From assembly GCA_041391425.1 (NCBI GenBank), contig JAWKNZ010000007.1, forward strand, positions 124,001 to 188,000: a DNA stretch of 64,000 nucleotides, read 5' to 3'. This stretch comes from JAWKNZ01 sp041391425. GTDB lineage: Bacteria > Bdellovibrionota_B > Oligoflexia > Oligoflexales > JAWKNZ01. Positions within the stretch are counted from its first letter, which is position 1; each line of letters opens with the position of its first letter. Positions 26,197 to 35,331 of the stretch are shown piece after piece. The notes beneath the pieces are model-generated. The model had not been told where the DNA came from and did not search any database. It saw only the letters and a program-made list of their open reading frames with translations. The position numbers and the translations under genes are program-made.

Positions 26197-27021
26197 ATGA
26201 ATAATTTTTACATGTTTTTACTATCGCTAATTGTCTTTCATCAAAATGCCTTAGCTTATAGCCCAATATTTCCAAAGGATCGTTATTATTTTTATTCAGA
26301 GAATAAACAATTTTTAGTAGAAGTCACTCCTTCCGTTTTACAGACAAAAAATCCAAGTTTAATCCTAGTAAGAAAAATTCAAAACCTTACAATCTATCAA
26401 AAAGAAAACGAAAATACATGGCATGAAATAAATTCATTTGGAGTTGAAAAATTACCTCTAATTAACGAAGTACTCATTTCTGACAATGGAGAAATACTCG
26501 TAATAAAAACAGATGAAAATCCTATGAACAAAAATACAAACAAAAAAGATGCAATCTTTATTTTTTCCATCGAAGGAAAGAAAACGAAGGCCTACTCACA
26601 TTATACCATTTTCAAAAAACCTGGAATCTTTAGAGAAATGAAACTTAAGATAGACAGCAAAAATAATGATTTACTCATTATCAATCAAGATAAAATTAAG
26701 AAGATCTCACTTGCAAAAGAAAGCACAAAATTAACTCAATTTAAAGGGGTGGAACTATATTGCATTAAGAAAAATAAGCACTTCAAATATGTCTTAATGA
26801 TGGGCACAAACCGCCTTAAAACTAAAACAGAAATTGAATCCTCATCAAACCAATTAGATATAGATTCCGTCCTGAAAGAAATAAAAAACCTAGCACCAGG
26901 CTCTTATATTTCTATCGGAAATGAAAATGTAGAAAATAAGAGCCTATGTAAAATTCCTAAAGAGGATAAAATCAAAATCAACTCCCAATGCAAGCATCTA
27001 AAAGTAAATTGTCAATTTTAA
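26197..27021 (+). CDS. Hypothetical secreted protein
   Basis: A 274-residue protein with a clear signal peptide (MFLLSLIVFHQNALA, cleavage before YSPIF) and a start preceded by AAGGAAAT. The mature chain is lysine-rich with several beta-strand-like stretches. DNGEILVIK and KNNDLLIINQDKIKKISL recall WD/beta-propeller blades, so a small propeller or TolB-like fold is possible but unproven. Cysteines occur only in the last half. It has a low GC content even for this window. No close family is recognised. Confidence 0.5.
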   Translation: MNNFYMFLLSLIVFHQNALAYSPIFPKDRYYFYSENKQFLVEVTPSVLQTKNPSLILVRKIQNLTIYQKENENTWHEINSFGVEKLPLINEVLISDNGEILVIKTDENPMNKNTNKKDAIFIFSIEGKKTKAYSHYTIFKKPGIFREMKLKIDSKNNDLLIINQDKIKKISLAKESTKLTQFKGVELYCIKKNKHFKYVLMMGTNRLKTKTEIESSSNQLDIDSVLKEIKNLAPGSYISIGNENVENKSLCKIPKEDKIKINSQCKHLKVNCQF

Positions 27022-27099
27022 ATAATAAGAAGAAAATTGCTAAAAATTAATAGACAACATTAGAAAATTATTCCTAAAAATTGGGAAAAAATAGAACAC

Positions 27100-27340
27100 T
27101 CAGTTAAAATTTTCTATAAATGCCTGGATATTTTTCAGGTGCTTCTTAATAGTTTTAATCGATCTGGGAGCTATAAATATCGTATCATCACCAGCTACCG
27201 CGCCTAAGGAATCTGTAATACAGTAATGATCGATAAAGCCAGCCAAGAACATTGCAGATCCAGAACTAGTTTTAACAATAATCTGACATTCATTTGCTTC
27301 AATACTTTTTACTAGATCAACCAACGAGCCATGATAATCA
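27100..27340 (-). pseudogene. argR: C-terminal fragment of arginine repressor
   Basis: The minus strand encodes the oligomerisation and arginine-binding domain of ArgR: QIIVKTSSGSAMFLAGFID, then SLGAVAGDDTIFIAP with the GDD arginine-binding aspartates. The N-terminal winged-helix DNA-binding domain is missing. At about 27340 the similarity stops, and the plus-strand argH fragment begins within a few bases. The ORF goes on to 27426 only as antisense of argH. The remnant cannot bind DNA. Confidence 0.75.
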
Positions 27341-27916
27341 ATGGGGCTATTACAATTACCTAACAAATACTCAACAGGCAGCTCAATAATGCCAAACAAA
27401 AGAAACCCTGACGTCCTTGAACTCATTCGAGCAAAAATGGCTAGGGTAACGTCCCTTGCACAGGAAGGAGCTATGATCGTAAGGTCCGTTGTACCAAGTT
27501 ATGGAAGCGACTTACACGAGTTAAAAAGAACTTTTCTAATGGCATATAAGGAGCTAGCCAGCTCATTAGGTATAATTAATCCTTTTATTAAAGAACTAAA
27601 TTGCAATAAAGAAGTAGCAATAGCAAAATTAAATCAGGGGCATATTCTAGCCACAGATATAGCAAATCAACTCTGTGAAAGTGGAATACCATTTCGTAAC
27701 GCTTATAAAAAGACAGCTACATTTATCAAAGAAGCTAATGAAACAAATAAACAAGTTCATGATATTACCAAACAACAATTAGGATTTGATATTAGCTTTG
27801 CCACCGCTGTTGAAAAAAGAAAAAATAATGGAGGGACATCTCGCAAAAAGGCTCTTCTTGCTATAAACAACCTGGCATTTGATACAAACTATAAAAATAA
27901 ATTTGCCGAATTTTGA
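27338..27916 (+). pseudogene. argH: C-terminal fragment of argininosuccinate lyase
   Basis: The frame begins within the conserved lyase signature (GSSIMPNKRNPDVLELIRAK) and continues to the normal C-terminus (IPFRNAYKKTATFI ... KNNGGTSRKKALLAI). The N-terminal 60 percent of the usual 460 residues, with the catalytic histidine and substrate-binding loops, is absent, and stops lie just upstream. It is fused head-to-head to an argR fragment, so one deletion or inversion removed the 5' parts of both genes. The remaining sequence is little degraded, which suggests a recent event or an assembly artefact. Confidence 0.85.
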
Positions 27917-27929
27917 CTAATTCGGCAAA
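27902..27929 (+). terminator. Stem-loop at the 3' end of the argH fragment
   Basis: TTTGCCGAATT pairs with AATTCGGCAAA around a six-base loop, and the argH stop codon sits in the structure. No strong T-run follows, so termination would be weak or factor-assisted. Confidence 0.45.
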
Positions 27930-28350
27930 CAGACCAAAAACAATATTAAAACTATTAACTTAATCCAGCATTTCCTTTAAAATTTGATGGTTGCTAAGCT
28001 CCACTCTGTCATTTAACTATGCATAAACACTTAGATATTCTCCAGAGCACTCTGTTCAGCTAAGTTTGCAAGAAGAAATCAATCAGCGCTTGGCTAAAAT
28101 TACTAAAAACTAGTTTTAATTAAATGTAGCAAAAGTATCTGAATATTTCATTCTAACTATTCAGCGTATTTTTTATCTGATCGATTCAAAGCCTTGACCG
28201 CCCGTCATCCATATGAGGATGACGGGCGACATATTGAAGGGAAAAGATACGCCGAATAGCTACATTTCATTTAATGCACTGTAATCAATGGATATTTATA
28301 CCATTTGTAATTTTTAATCGATAACCCCCTCAAATTTAATTATATGTGAT
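27930..28350. other. Intergenic region containing a palindromic element
   Basis: No coding frame is supported. The main content is the palindromic element at about 28151-28271; the remainder is AT-rich with nothing recognisable. Confidence 0.4.
28151..28271. repeat. Palindromic element of about 120 bp with perfect central hairpin
   Basis: The centre, CGCCCGTCATCC and GGATGACGGGCG around ATATGA, is a perfect 12-base stem (about 28199-28228). Outer arms also pair: CTATTCAGCGTATTTTTT on the left against a right arm containing GATACGCCGAATAG. The nested inverted repeats resemble a MITE or a folded intergenic repeat unit. The GATGACGG core recurs in single-sided form at 43607 and 45177. Confidence 0.65.
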
Positions 28351-29580
28351 ATGATTAAATCTGACTTTATAAAAAGTCAGTATTTTTCTAAATCGAATTT
28401 ATACTTCTTCGAAAGCCAAAAAATGTTCGAACGGTGGATTAAATTACCCAAAAAAAACAGCTGCTTGCTTACTGGACCAAGAAGAGCTGGAAAAACAACA
28501 CTGTTGAAATTCTTATTTCCCGATTTTAAATATATTACCCTTGATGATTTTGACTATTTAGAGCTTGCTGAATCAGATCCCAAAAGACTGGCATTACTTT
28601 CCAAAAAACTTATCATTGATGAAGCTCAGAGAGTACCTAAGCTGGCAATTGCGGTAAAATTTGCACTCGATGAAAACCAATCAATAATCCATTTGAGCGG
28701 CTCTAGCCGAGTCGGCCTGCTAGATACCAATTATGAAACCCTTGCAGGTCGAATTATTCCAAAAAGTTTACCAGCATTTTGTTTTGGAGAAGAAGCTGGC
28801 CTACCCAATCATTGTATTTTTGAAGATGAGCTTTCAGTTTTAGATCTTAAAGTAGCAAATCGTTTAGTCGAAAATTCAATAAAGTTTGGTGGTTTTCCTG
28901 AGGTTATTTTAGCTAATTCGGAGCGTAATAAAAATGAAATATTAAAAAATTATCGTAACACCTATTTTACGAGAGATTTAGCTTTGTTATCTAATATCGA
29001 AAATGTCACTGGACTTTTAGCCATATTAAATCACTATGCTTTGTCGCTTTGTTCATTAACTCAAGTTTCTAACTTTGCAAACGAGTCAGGTTTGAGTCAT
29101 CAAACGGCAAAAAAATATCTTAACATGATATACCAAGCAGAACTTGGATTTCGTCTTTACGGCTATCAATATGGAGCGGCAAAAAGGCTATTGAAAGCTC
29201 CAAAATCATACTTTGCAGATAATGGAATATTGACAGCATTAAATATTGGAAACTCGAGAGGGCAATTTGTTGAAAACTTCGTTATTTCAGAATTAGAAAA
29301 AAGAAGGAAACTTGGATTTTATGATGTTGAGGAAATGTACTATTATCAAACGATAAGTGGTAGCGAGATTGATTTAATCATGCCATTTTCAGATCATCTA
29401 AAAGCTATTGAAATCAAAGCTACAAAAAAGCCAACTAACAAAGATATTAGAACACTTAAAGAATTCATGACCAGCTCAAAAAAGAAAGTAAAGGGCTATC
29501 TTTTTTATACAGGTTTGGAATACAAACTAGTAGATAACATCAAATTTATTCCTATTGCGGCTTTATATCGAGCAAAATAA
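28351..29580 (+). CDS. ATPase with AAA_14 and DUF4143 domains
   Basis: A 409-residue protein of the widespread but poorly understood AAA_14/DUF4143 group. Walker A is LLTGPRRAGKTTLLK, Walker B is KLIIDEAQRVP, and sensor SGSSR follows. The C-terminal part contains the winged-helix-like segment SHQTAKKYLNMIYQAEL and the nuclease-like core SGSEIDLIM ... AIEIKATKKPT, which has the E-D...ExK spacing of PD-(D/E)xK folds. Such genes are scattered by transfer and often sit with toxin-antitoxin or defence genes. Here an orphan antitoxin follows. The substrate is unknown; function in nucleic-acid handling is an inference. Confidence 0.85.
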   Translation: MIKSDFIKSQYFSKSNLYFFESQKMFERWIKLPKKNSCLLTGPRRAGKTTLLKFLFPDFKYITLDDFDYLELAESDPKRLALLSKKLIIDEAQRVPKLAIAVKFALDENQSIIHLSGSSRVGLLDTNYETLAGRIIPKSLPAFCFGEEAGLPNHCIFEDELSVLDLKVANRLVENSIKFGGFPEVILANSERNKNEILKNYRNTYFTRDLALLSNIENVTGLLAILNHYALSLCSLTQVSNFANESGLSHQTAKKYLNMIYQAELGFRLYGYQYGAAKRLLKAPKSYFADNGILTALNIGNSRGQFVENFVISELEKRRKLGFYDVEEMYYYQTISGSEIDLIMPFSDHLKAIEIKATKKPTNKDIRTLKEFMTSSKKKVKGYLFYTGLEYKLVDNIKFIPIAALYRAK

Positions 29581-29702
29581 TCAGCCTTGAAAAATGACCG
29601 ACTTCCTTATATTTCCTAGTTGTAAAAGGCAAATACAAGAAAAAATGTAGCCAACTCTGACTTTAAAAAAAGGCCCAAACATCGGACGAGCCAATCGGCA
29701 AT

Positions 29703-29894
29703 TTGGTACAAGTGTCAGACTTCCTCCCACCCCCCAATCAACTTCTGCCAAAAGAAGAACTGATAAAGATTACAATTGCTGTCGATGCCGACACTATCGA
29801 AGTTTTCAAGGAAATGGCGGAAGAATATGGTACGAAGTATCAGCGGATGATGAGGGAAGTGCTGAAGGGTTATGCCAAGAAGTATGGCACATAA
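29703..29894 (+). CDS. Orphan antitoxin-like ribbon-helix-helix protein (BrnA/CopG type)
   Basis: A 63-residue protein whose second half (KITIAVDADTIEVFKEMAEE, then YQRMMREVLKGYAKKYG) is the ribbon-helix-helix pattern of BrnA/CopG-like antitoxins. The N-terminal part (DFLPPPNQLLPKEE) resembles the linker of the same family. The start is TTG and has no ribosome-binding site; the frame is open for about 12 more codons upstream (DEPIGN), again family-like, before a stop behind an A7 run, so the true 5' end may be lost or shifted. No toxin of the BrnT type is recognisable on either side. Confidence 0.6.
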   Translation: MVQVSDFLPPPNQLLPKEELIKITIAVDADTIEVFKEMAEEYGTKYQRMMREVLKGYAKKYGT

Positions 29895-30202
29895 AATAAT
29901 AACAGCCGTGCCTCGGGAATATTGAAACAGAGAGAATACTTTATTTCCACCTGGAACTTATCAGGGAGATTTGGATTCGTAGATTTCCCGATTACTACCT
30001 CTGAAAAGTGTCTTGCTGTTAGAAAAGCCTTCTTTGAGAGCTTCTTTTCACCCCAGTCGGAACGAACGGAACCATTTGAAAGCTTTCGCTTCAGCAGCGC
30101 TAACAGTTAGATATTCAATTGTATGGATTTCCTTACCTGAAGCTAAGCTTACGAATAAAAGAGAAAGAGATAGGATCCAAGAACATTTCCAATTCATCTA
30201 TG
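29895..30202. other. Gap with possible decayed minus-strand coding sequence
   Basis: No intact gene is supported. On the minus strand, two frames give short protein-like stretches (TIEYLTVSAAEAKAFKW, then KKLSKKAFLTARHFSEVVIG) separated by a shift and stops. They may be the remains of a gene lost along with the nearby integrase. Short plus-strand ORFs here look random. Confidence 0.25.
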
Positions 30203-31581
30203 TCACCTTAAAGTCTCTGGTTCACCTTGATCTGATTCCTCTACCCTATAAAATTTTCCAACATATTCACCTTGGGTAAGCGTGAAATAGGGAACGTGGT
30301 CGTTAGTATCCTTTTCAAACTCTATTGTAGCGATATTAAAAATGTTGAACTTACTTTCGGAGAGGGATTCCATCCGATTTTTTTCTTGTCCAACAATTTC
30401 GTAGATTAGGTATTTATTCCGGCGGGTTATAATTATTTCGATCCCCGTTGAATCCTTGTAGGTGCCAACATAAAGATCTAAAATTGCATCTGGTACAGGA
30501 TAGCCAAACTCTGGAGTGCATTCAGAACCCCAAAGTACGACTTTACCTACACACTTCAAATCAGATGATGTATTTGTGAGGTAAGCCAAACCTGTATTAG
30601 TGGCAGAGTTGATTCCCACATAGGATCTGAATCCACCAGTACCACCCCCATGTCCTTTAACAATAAAATTACCAGACTCACTAATACCCCATCCCAGGCC
30701 GATACTGTCGGTACCATTAGTTTGTTGCACCTGCTGTGCTAATTTTAAGGCACGAGCTATCGAAGTATTGTCAGGATTAAGATTTGCTTCAACAAACTTC
30801 ATAAGGTCTTTTAGGGTTGAGCGTATGCCTCCAGCTCCAACCAAAACACTTAAATCCCATGGCAACACTTCCTCCAGGGCACCATTATAGGGGCGAGCAA
30901 ATCTACCAACTTGTTCGGCGTTAAGAGCTACCACAGTATCTCTCATATCCAGCTTACTTGTTATTCGACTACTTAAGAGTTCTTCGTAGCTCAAACCGGT
31001 TGCTTTAGTTAGTATATAACCCAGTAAACCGACACCTAGATTAGAATAATTATCCCAACTAAATTCAGTAGGGTGGTCTCCAAGAGGATGACTCACCAAA
31101 AACTCCAAAAGCATGTCTTCAGTATAATCTGCATAGGGATCCATTAGATTACTAGGTGAGAAGTTCGTGGGGAGTCTTGGCAACCCTGAGGTGTGGGTTG
31201 AAAGTTCAACCAGAGTGATACTTCCTGTCGGTTTAGACTCAAGCTCAGGCAGATACTGAGAAATGGGATCTGTTAAGGAAACAGTTCCATCAAGCACCAA
31301 GTCAGCTAGGAGAATACCTGTGAATACTTTACTTATTGAGCCTATTTCAAAAATTGTATTTTCATTTGGTGGTGTTGGTTGACCAAGCTCTGCAGTGCCC
31401 TTTGTCCATATTTGCTTTGAACCATTCTCGGTTTTTCCGACCACTGCCCCAACATTAAACTCACCCTCAACATGAGCAGAAAGGATTTTTTCAATTATAT
31501 CCTGGGGTTCATAGCACTTACGTGAGTAAACAAACTGAAAAATGTTAGAGTTGATATAGCTAATTTAATGAACCGAGTCAT
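30203..31581 (-). CDS. Serine beta-lactamase-like hydrolase (class C/esterase type), frameshifted at the signal peptide
   Basis: The catalytic domain is intact: the SxxK motif is in IGSISKVF, the tyrosine motif in DNYSNLG and the third motif GHGGGTGG near residue 250 of the main frame. A beta-rich C-terminal extension of about 90 residues follows. Such proteins include AmpC-like enzymes, D-aminopeptidases and esterases, and sequence alone does not decide. The main frame opens at 31444 without its N-terminus. One frame over, an ATG at 31581 with GGGGGTGGG upstream encodes a signal peptide (FIKLAISTLTFFSLF), and one base added in the AAA at 31528-31530 joins them. The gene lies in the accessory zone next to an integrase remnant. 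Confidence 0.75.
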
Positions 31582-31713
31582 CCCACCCCCTAATTAAAAA
31601 GAAACAACGGTTTTGTACCATAGCGCACAATATAAAGTCATATAAAATCCGTGACAGACCGACACCCATTGAGGATGTTGAGGCATGAAAAATTTTCGAC
31701 GCTTTGGCAGAAC

Positions 31714-32195
31714 TTAAAAATTCCGTAATTCCAAGATCTTGTCAATGCCTACTTCACTTGATGTAAACCTAAGACTATCAGTCGCGCCCTCCACCTCTAT
31801 ACCCGCCAATCGTACGTACCGTTGCATGGTTTCCAGTTCCTTCCAACCGCATATTTTCATAACAATGGCTGGTGCGATTTTATGCCTAAGTAGATGAGTG
31901 GCAAAGCAAGCTCGCAGAGTATGAAATTTCACCTGAGACCAATCTGTGCCAGAAATGTTCGAAGCACTTTAGCCTGCTCTCCACGGGTCCAATCAGTGTG
32001 AAAGCTCTTTCTGTATGAAAGCAAGTTGATTTTGGATAAAGTTCTCCCTTGCCCCAGAATGGGGTAAAAATTTCCAGCAACTTGTGCGCCGATCTTTTTA
32101 TTTTGTAGTGTCCACCGTTGATTGAATAATTTTTGAAAGTGTTTTCGTCTATGAACCTTTCCATTGTTTTTAAATGGAATTAACCAATTGCACAT
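31714..32195 (-). pseudogene. Tyrosine recombinase (integrase) C-terminal remnant
   Basis: The last 73 codons encode the catalytic end of a tyrosine recombinase: HTLRACFATHLLRH contains the H-x-x-R pair, CGWKELETMQRYVRLAG the second histidine-equivalent position and the nucleophile tyrosine. Upstream, WTRGEQAKVLRTFLAQIGL belongs to the same protein but in another frame, with one base missing near 31937. The N-terminal core-binding domain and first catalytic arginine are not visible. It is probably the leftover of the element that brought in the neighbouring hydrolase and antitoxin. Confidence 0.7.
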
Positions 32196-32363
32196 TCATT
32201 CTTCTGTTTGGGCCTCTTCTGATCTCAGTTCCCTAAGGGCTGGCTAGCATCTTTTGAATTGCCGCTCTCACAAAGACCAATCCTGCCATAACAATGTTGG
32301 ATTTAAAACGCGGGAGTGCAAGTAGAAAGTTGTGATGACACTTTATAACATTGCTTAGAATAT
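32196..32363. other. Short gap without gene
   Basis: The stretch between the integrase remnant and the M15 peptidase holds no supported feature. A minus-strand frame crosses it, but it overlaps the peptidase gene antiparallel to its frame and has no start signal. Confidence 0.3.
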
Positions 32364-33032
32364 TTAGTCTCCTGTTAGCGAAAAATGCATAAAGTCCTTT
32401 TGTTTTCCTTCTAAACTCCCTCCCCACCGCCAACCTATGCGTTGGAATTCTTTGTAGATAGACGAACTTGTTTTAATTGAGGCAGGATTTTCAGATTTCC
32501 ACAGCCCACCTCTTAATAACCTACAAGAAGGGCTAAAGTGAGTACAATTATCATAAAGACCATTGAAATTAGGGTTAATATCAATTGCTGTCCCAAATGA
32601 ATGATTACTATATTCAGTTCTTAATCCATTTGAGTCAACTTTTCCCTTTGACCTACCTACTCGGTATCCAACAACTTCATAAATCGGGAAGCCAAGTTTT
32701 AAAGCTGACAAGATCGCACTGCGAACTTGCTCGGCAAAATGCTTGCACATAAGAAAGGGTGAAATACCAGGAATACTTACTAATTGTTGATCCTCTCGAC
32801 AGAGAGTACATGGTGAAAATCTATCTCGTTCATATTTTAATAACTTACTTTTAGATTTTTGTACTGTACTATGATTCACCGCAAGCTTCTGGAAAGTATC
32901 CCATGTCCAAGTTGAATAATGGCAATCTTTAGTCGATGCTACAGCTTCCGAAGACACTTCGATAAAAGTTGTAAAAATAATACATACAACTAATCTAAAA
33001 AACATTAATTTTTGTATTTTCAGAAAGAACAT
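32364..33032 (-). CDS. Secreted M15-family peptidase (VanY/endolysin-type)
   Basis: A 222-residue protein with an N-terminal signal (VVCIIFTTFIEVSSEAVA). The catalytic region carries SNHSFGTAIDINP, i.e. the SxHxxGxAxD zinc motif, and DFMHFS, the second zinc histidine. These are diagnostic for M15 D-Ala-D-Ala carboxypeptidases and L-Ala-D-Glu endolysins. Several cysteines in the N-terminal third (SPCTLCRED) could form disulfides. The start at 33032 is preceded by AGGTCAGG, and the gene overlaps the 3' end of pbpC, so the two are co-translated. Together with PBP1C and alpha-2-macroglobulin it forms an envelope maintenance cluster. Confidence 0.85.
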   Translation of the reverse strand: MFFLKIQKLMFFRLVVCIIFTTFIEVSSEAVASTKDCHYSTWTWDTFQKLAVNHSTVQKSKSKLLKYERDRFSPCTLCREDQQLVSIPGISPFLMCKHFAEQVRSAILSALKLGFPIYEVVGYRVGRSKGKVDSNGLRTEYSNHSFGTAIDINPNFNGLYDNCTHFSPSCRLLRGGLWKSENPASIKTSSSIYKEFQRIGWRWGGSLEGKQKDFMHFSLTGD

Positions 33033-35331
33033 CCTGACCTACTTGAATTTGAAAGTTAAACCGCCCTTTACTCAATGGCCAATCAATAAAAGACCGGCCT
33101 CTTAATTTTTTAAACGGCTTTCCATTCACCAAAAGCATAATATCTTCTTTAGCGATAGTATGCGCAAATTGTATCCTAAGCTTCTGATGTTCGCGAGGAA
33201 TGGTTGGATCGATGGCTAAAATGGTACCTGAAACAGGTTCAACAATTTTAGGAAATTGGTCCTTCTCCTGAAAAGTCGCAATCCGCTCATGATTCCAACC
33301 ACACTCTACTGCTAGCTGTACCTGAAGCGTAGGCAAATGATTAGCTTGGGCCCAAGCAGCATATTCTTCTGGAAAATTCGTATATTTGATGAGCTTAGTT
33401 TCTCCTCCACAACTTTCTACCGCTATTTCCCTATGATAAGAACAGGCATGGTGCGGGACATTCTCCTCTTGAAAGTATTCTAACCTTGTACTTGGACAAT
33501 TACGTCCAGCTAGTTTTCCACTTAAACTACAAACTCGCTTTTTTTCTATTGACTCAGGCGTCAATGATCTAATAGGCAAATTTTTAGAATGAAGCAAAAG
33601 CATGATTTGTTTAAATAATGGGCCCGTTCCAAACGATGCAGACACCTTCGACTTGAAAGGGCTGCCATCAGCATTTCCTTTCCAAACCCCTACTGTATAT
33701 TCCGAAGTAAACCCAATAGTCCAATGATCACGATAGTCGCTTGAAGTTCCAGTTTTAGCTGCAACCTTAAAATCAAATTCTAAGGCACCATTTCTACCAA
33801 ATTCCTCTGCGCGAGCCTGAGGATCGCTGAGAACATCTGCAATTAAGTAAGCTACTTCTTTTGAAATAATTCGTTTCTCTTCAGAGCGAAAACTCTCATC
33901 TAATAATTTTAATGGTTTTAAAATACCTCCGCGAGCTATACCACTATAAGCTTGCACAAGCTCCCACAAGGAAACCTCTCCATTTCCAAGAGAAACACCA
34001 ACCCCATAATGCTCAGAAGATTGAATCAAACTTTCAAAACCAACATGCCTTAAAAAAGACAATACTGAGGCTTCTCCCAATTTTGCCGTTAAATAAAGAA
34101 CCGGGACATTTTTTGAGTTTGCTAAAGCATAGCGTAATTGCTGAGGGCCTGAAAAATTTCCTCCATAATTATTCGGCGAAAAAATTCCATTTTCTACTTT
34201 AAATTTAATTGGAACATCAGGCACTATCGACGACAATGTCCATCCACGTTCTAAAGCATAGGCATAGACAAACGGCTTCAATGTTGATCCTGGTGATCTA
34301 AACGTTTGTATGGCATCTAACATCCCGTGACCACTTAAAAAATAACCAGGGCTCCCAATATAAACTAAAACATCCCCAGATTTATTATCAACGACTAAAA
34401 TTGCTCCATCATCACCAAGCTTTGGATGCTTCTGAATATCTTCTTTCAAAAAACTTTGAATTTTCTTTTGAAGGTATAGATCAAGTGTAGTTTTAATTAT
34501 TGTAGAAGAAGAAGCTTTATGCTCTTTTAGAACCTTCTGAGAAAAATGATAAGCTGTTGTAGTAATCGCACCATGATTAAATTGAATCGGTTCCTTAAAG
34601 GCTTGACTTGCAGAAATTTTATCTACTCTCAAATGCGAAATAATTTTCTTTAGAATTCTATTTCTAGCTAACAATAAAGCATTTTGATTTCTAAGATAAA
34701 AGTTTGGATTTCTCGGAAGAACAGCAAGCGTAGCACCTTCAGCAAGGGAAAGCCGGTCGCAAGATTTATTAAAAAAATATAGGCATGCTTGTTTAAGTCC
34801 TACAACCTGATAACCAAAAGGAACCACATTAAAGTAATACATTAAAAGCTCAGATTTGGAATAAAACCTTTCCAAACGAAGAGCTTGAACGATTTGAGCA
34901 ATTTTAAATCTTGGTTTTGATAACTTCGGCCAATATATCCGAGTCAATTGCATAGAGATAGTACTGGCTCCTGATACAATATGAAAATGCTTTATAGATT
35001 GAAACGCTGCGCGAAATATCGCAACAATATCGACACCAAAATGGTCAAAAAAGCGTTTATCTTCAGATAATATAAATGCTTTCTGTACCCACATTGGAAT
35101 TTCATCTAATTTTATTGATAAAGCACGTTCTTCTCGCTCATTCAATGGGATCTGAATAGGTAAGCCATGACGGTCTAACAATACTTGACTCATCAAAGTG
35201 CTAACTTCGGGCAAGTTAGAAGGAATATTCCATAAAGGATATACTGCCCCACCCAAAATTATGAGCACAACAAAAAGAGAAAATGTTAACTTACTCAGTA
35301 ACGATAAACGATGCTGGCGTCGACTTTCCAT
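32995..35331 (-). CDS. pbpC: Penicillin-binding protein 1C
   Basis: A bifunctional class A PBP of about 778 residues. One membrane helix lies at residues 14-34. The glycosyltransferase domain follows, with the catalytic glutamate in LSEDKRFFDHFGVD and SGASTISMQLTR. The transpeptidase domain has SPGSTLKPF (nucleophile near residue 345), the SxN motif in YALANSKN and KTGTSSDYRD. The C-terminal BiPBP_C domain (VEPVSGTILAIDPTIPR) is characteristic of PBP1C. The ATG at 35331 has CGGAGG six bases upstream and is preferred to the ORF's first codon at 35388. It overlaps the alpha-2-macroglobulin gene by about 40 bases, the conserved pairing of these two genes. Confidence 0.95.
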   Translation of the reverse strand: MESRRQHRLSLLSKLTFSLFVVLIILGGAVYPLWNIPSNLPEVSTLMSQVLLDRHGLPIQIPLNEREERALSIKLDEIPMWVQKAFILSEDKRFFDHFGVDIVAIFRAAFQSIKHFHIVSGASTISMQLTRIYWPKLSKPRFKIAQIVQALRLERFYSKSELLMYYFNVVPFGYQVVGLKQACLYFFNKSCDRLSLAEGATLAVLPRNPNFYLRNQNALLLARNRILKKIISHLRVDKISASQAFKEPIQFNHGAITTTAYHFSQKVLKEHKASSSTIIKTTLDLYLQKKIQSFLKEDIQKHPKLGDDGAILVVDNKSGDVLVYIGSPGYFLSGHGMLDAIQTFRSPGSTLKPFVYAYALERGWTLSSIVPDVPIKFKVENGIFSPNNYGGNFSGPQQLRYALANSKNVPVLYLTAKLGEASVLSFLRHVGFESLIQSSEHYGVGVSLGNGEVSLWELVQAYSGIARGGILKPLKLLDESFRSEEKRIISKEVAYLIADVLSDPQARAEEFGRNGALEFDFKVAAKTGTSSDYRDHWTIGFTSEYTVGVWKGNADGSPFKSKVSASFGTGPLFKQIMLLLHSKNLPIRSLTPESIEKKRVCSLSGKLAGRNCPSTRLEYFQEENVPHHACSYHREIAVESCGGETKLIKYTNFPEEYAAWAQANHLPTLQVQLAVECGWNHERIATFQEKDQFPKIVEPVSGTILAIDPTIPREHQKLRIQFAHTIAKEDIMLLVNGKPFKKLRGRSFIDWPLSKGRFNFQIQVGQDVLSENTKINVF

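Noticed and set aside
29922..30279. Two short plus-strand ORFs after the antitoxin
   Set aside because: They overlap each other, show no ribosome site or family pattern, and the second runs into the hydrolase gene antisense.
31886..32195. Two overlapping minus-strand ORFs upstream of the integrase end
   Set aside because: They are different frames of one recombinase remnant rather than separate genes.
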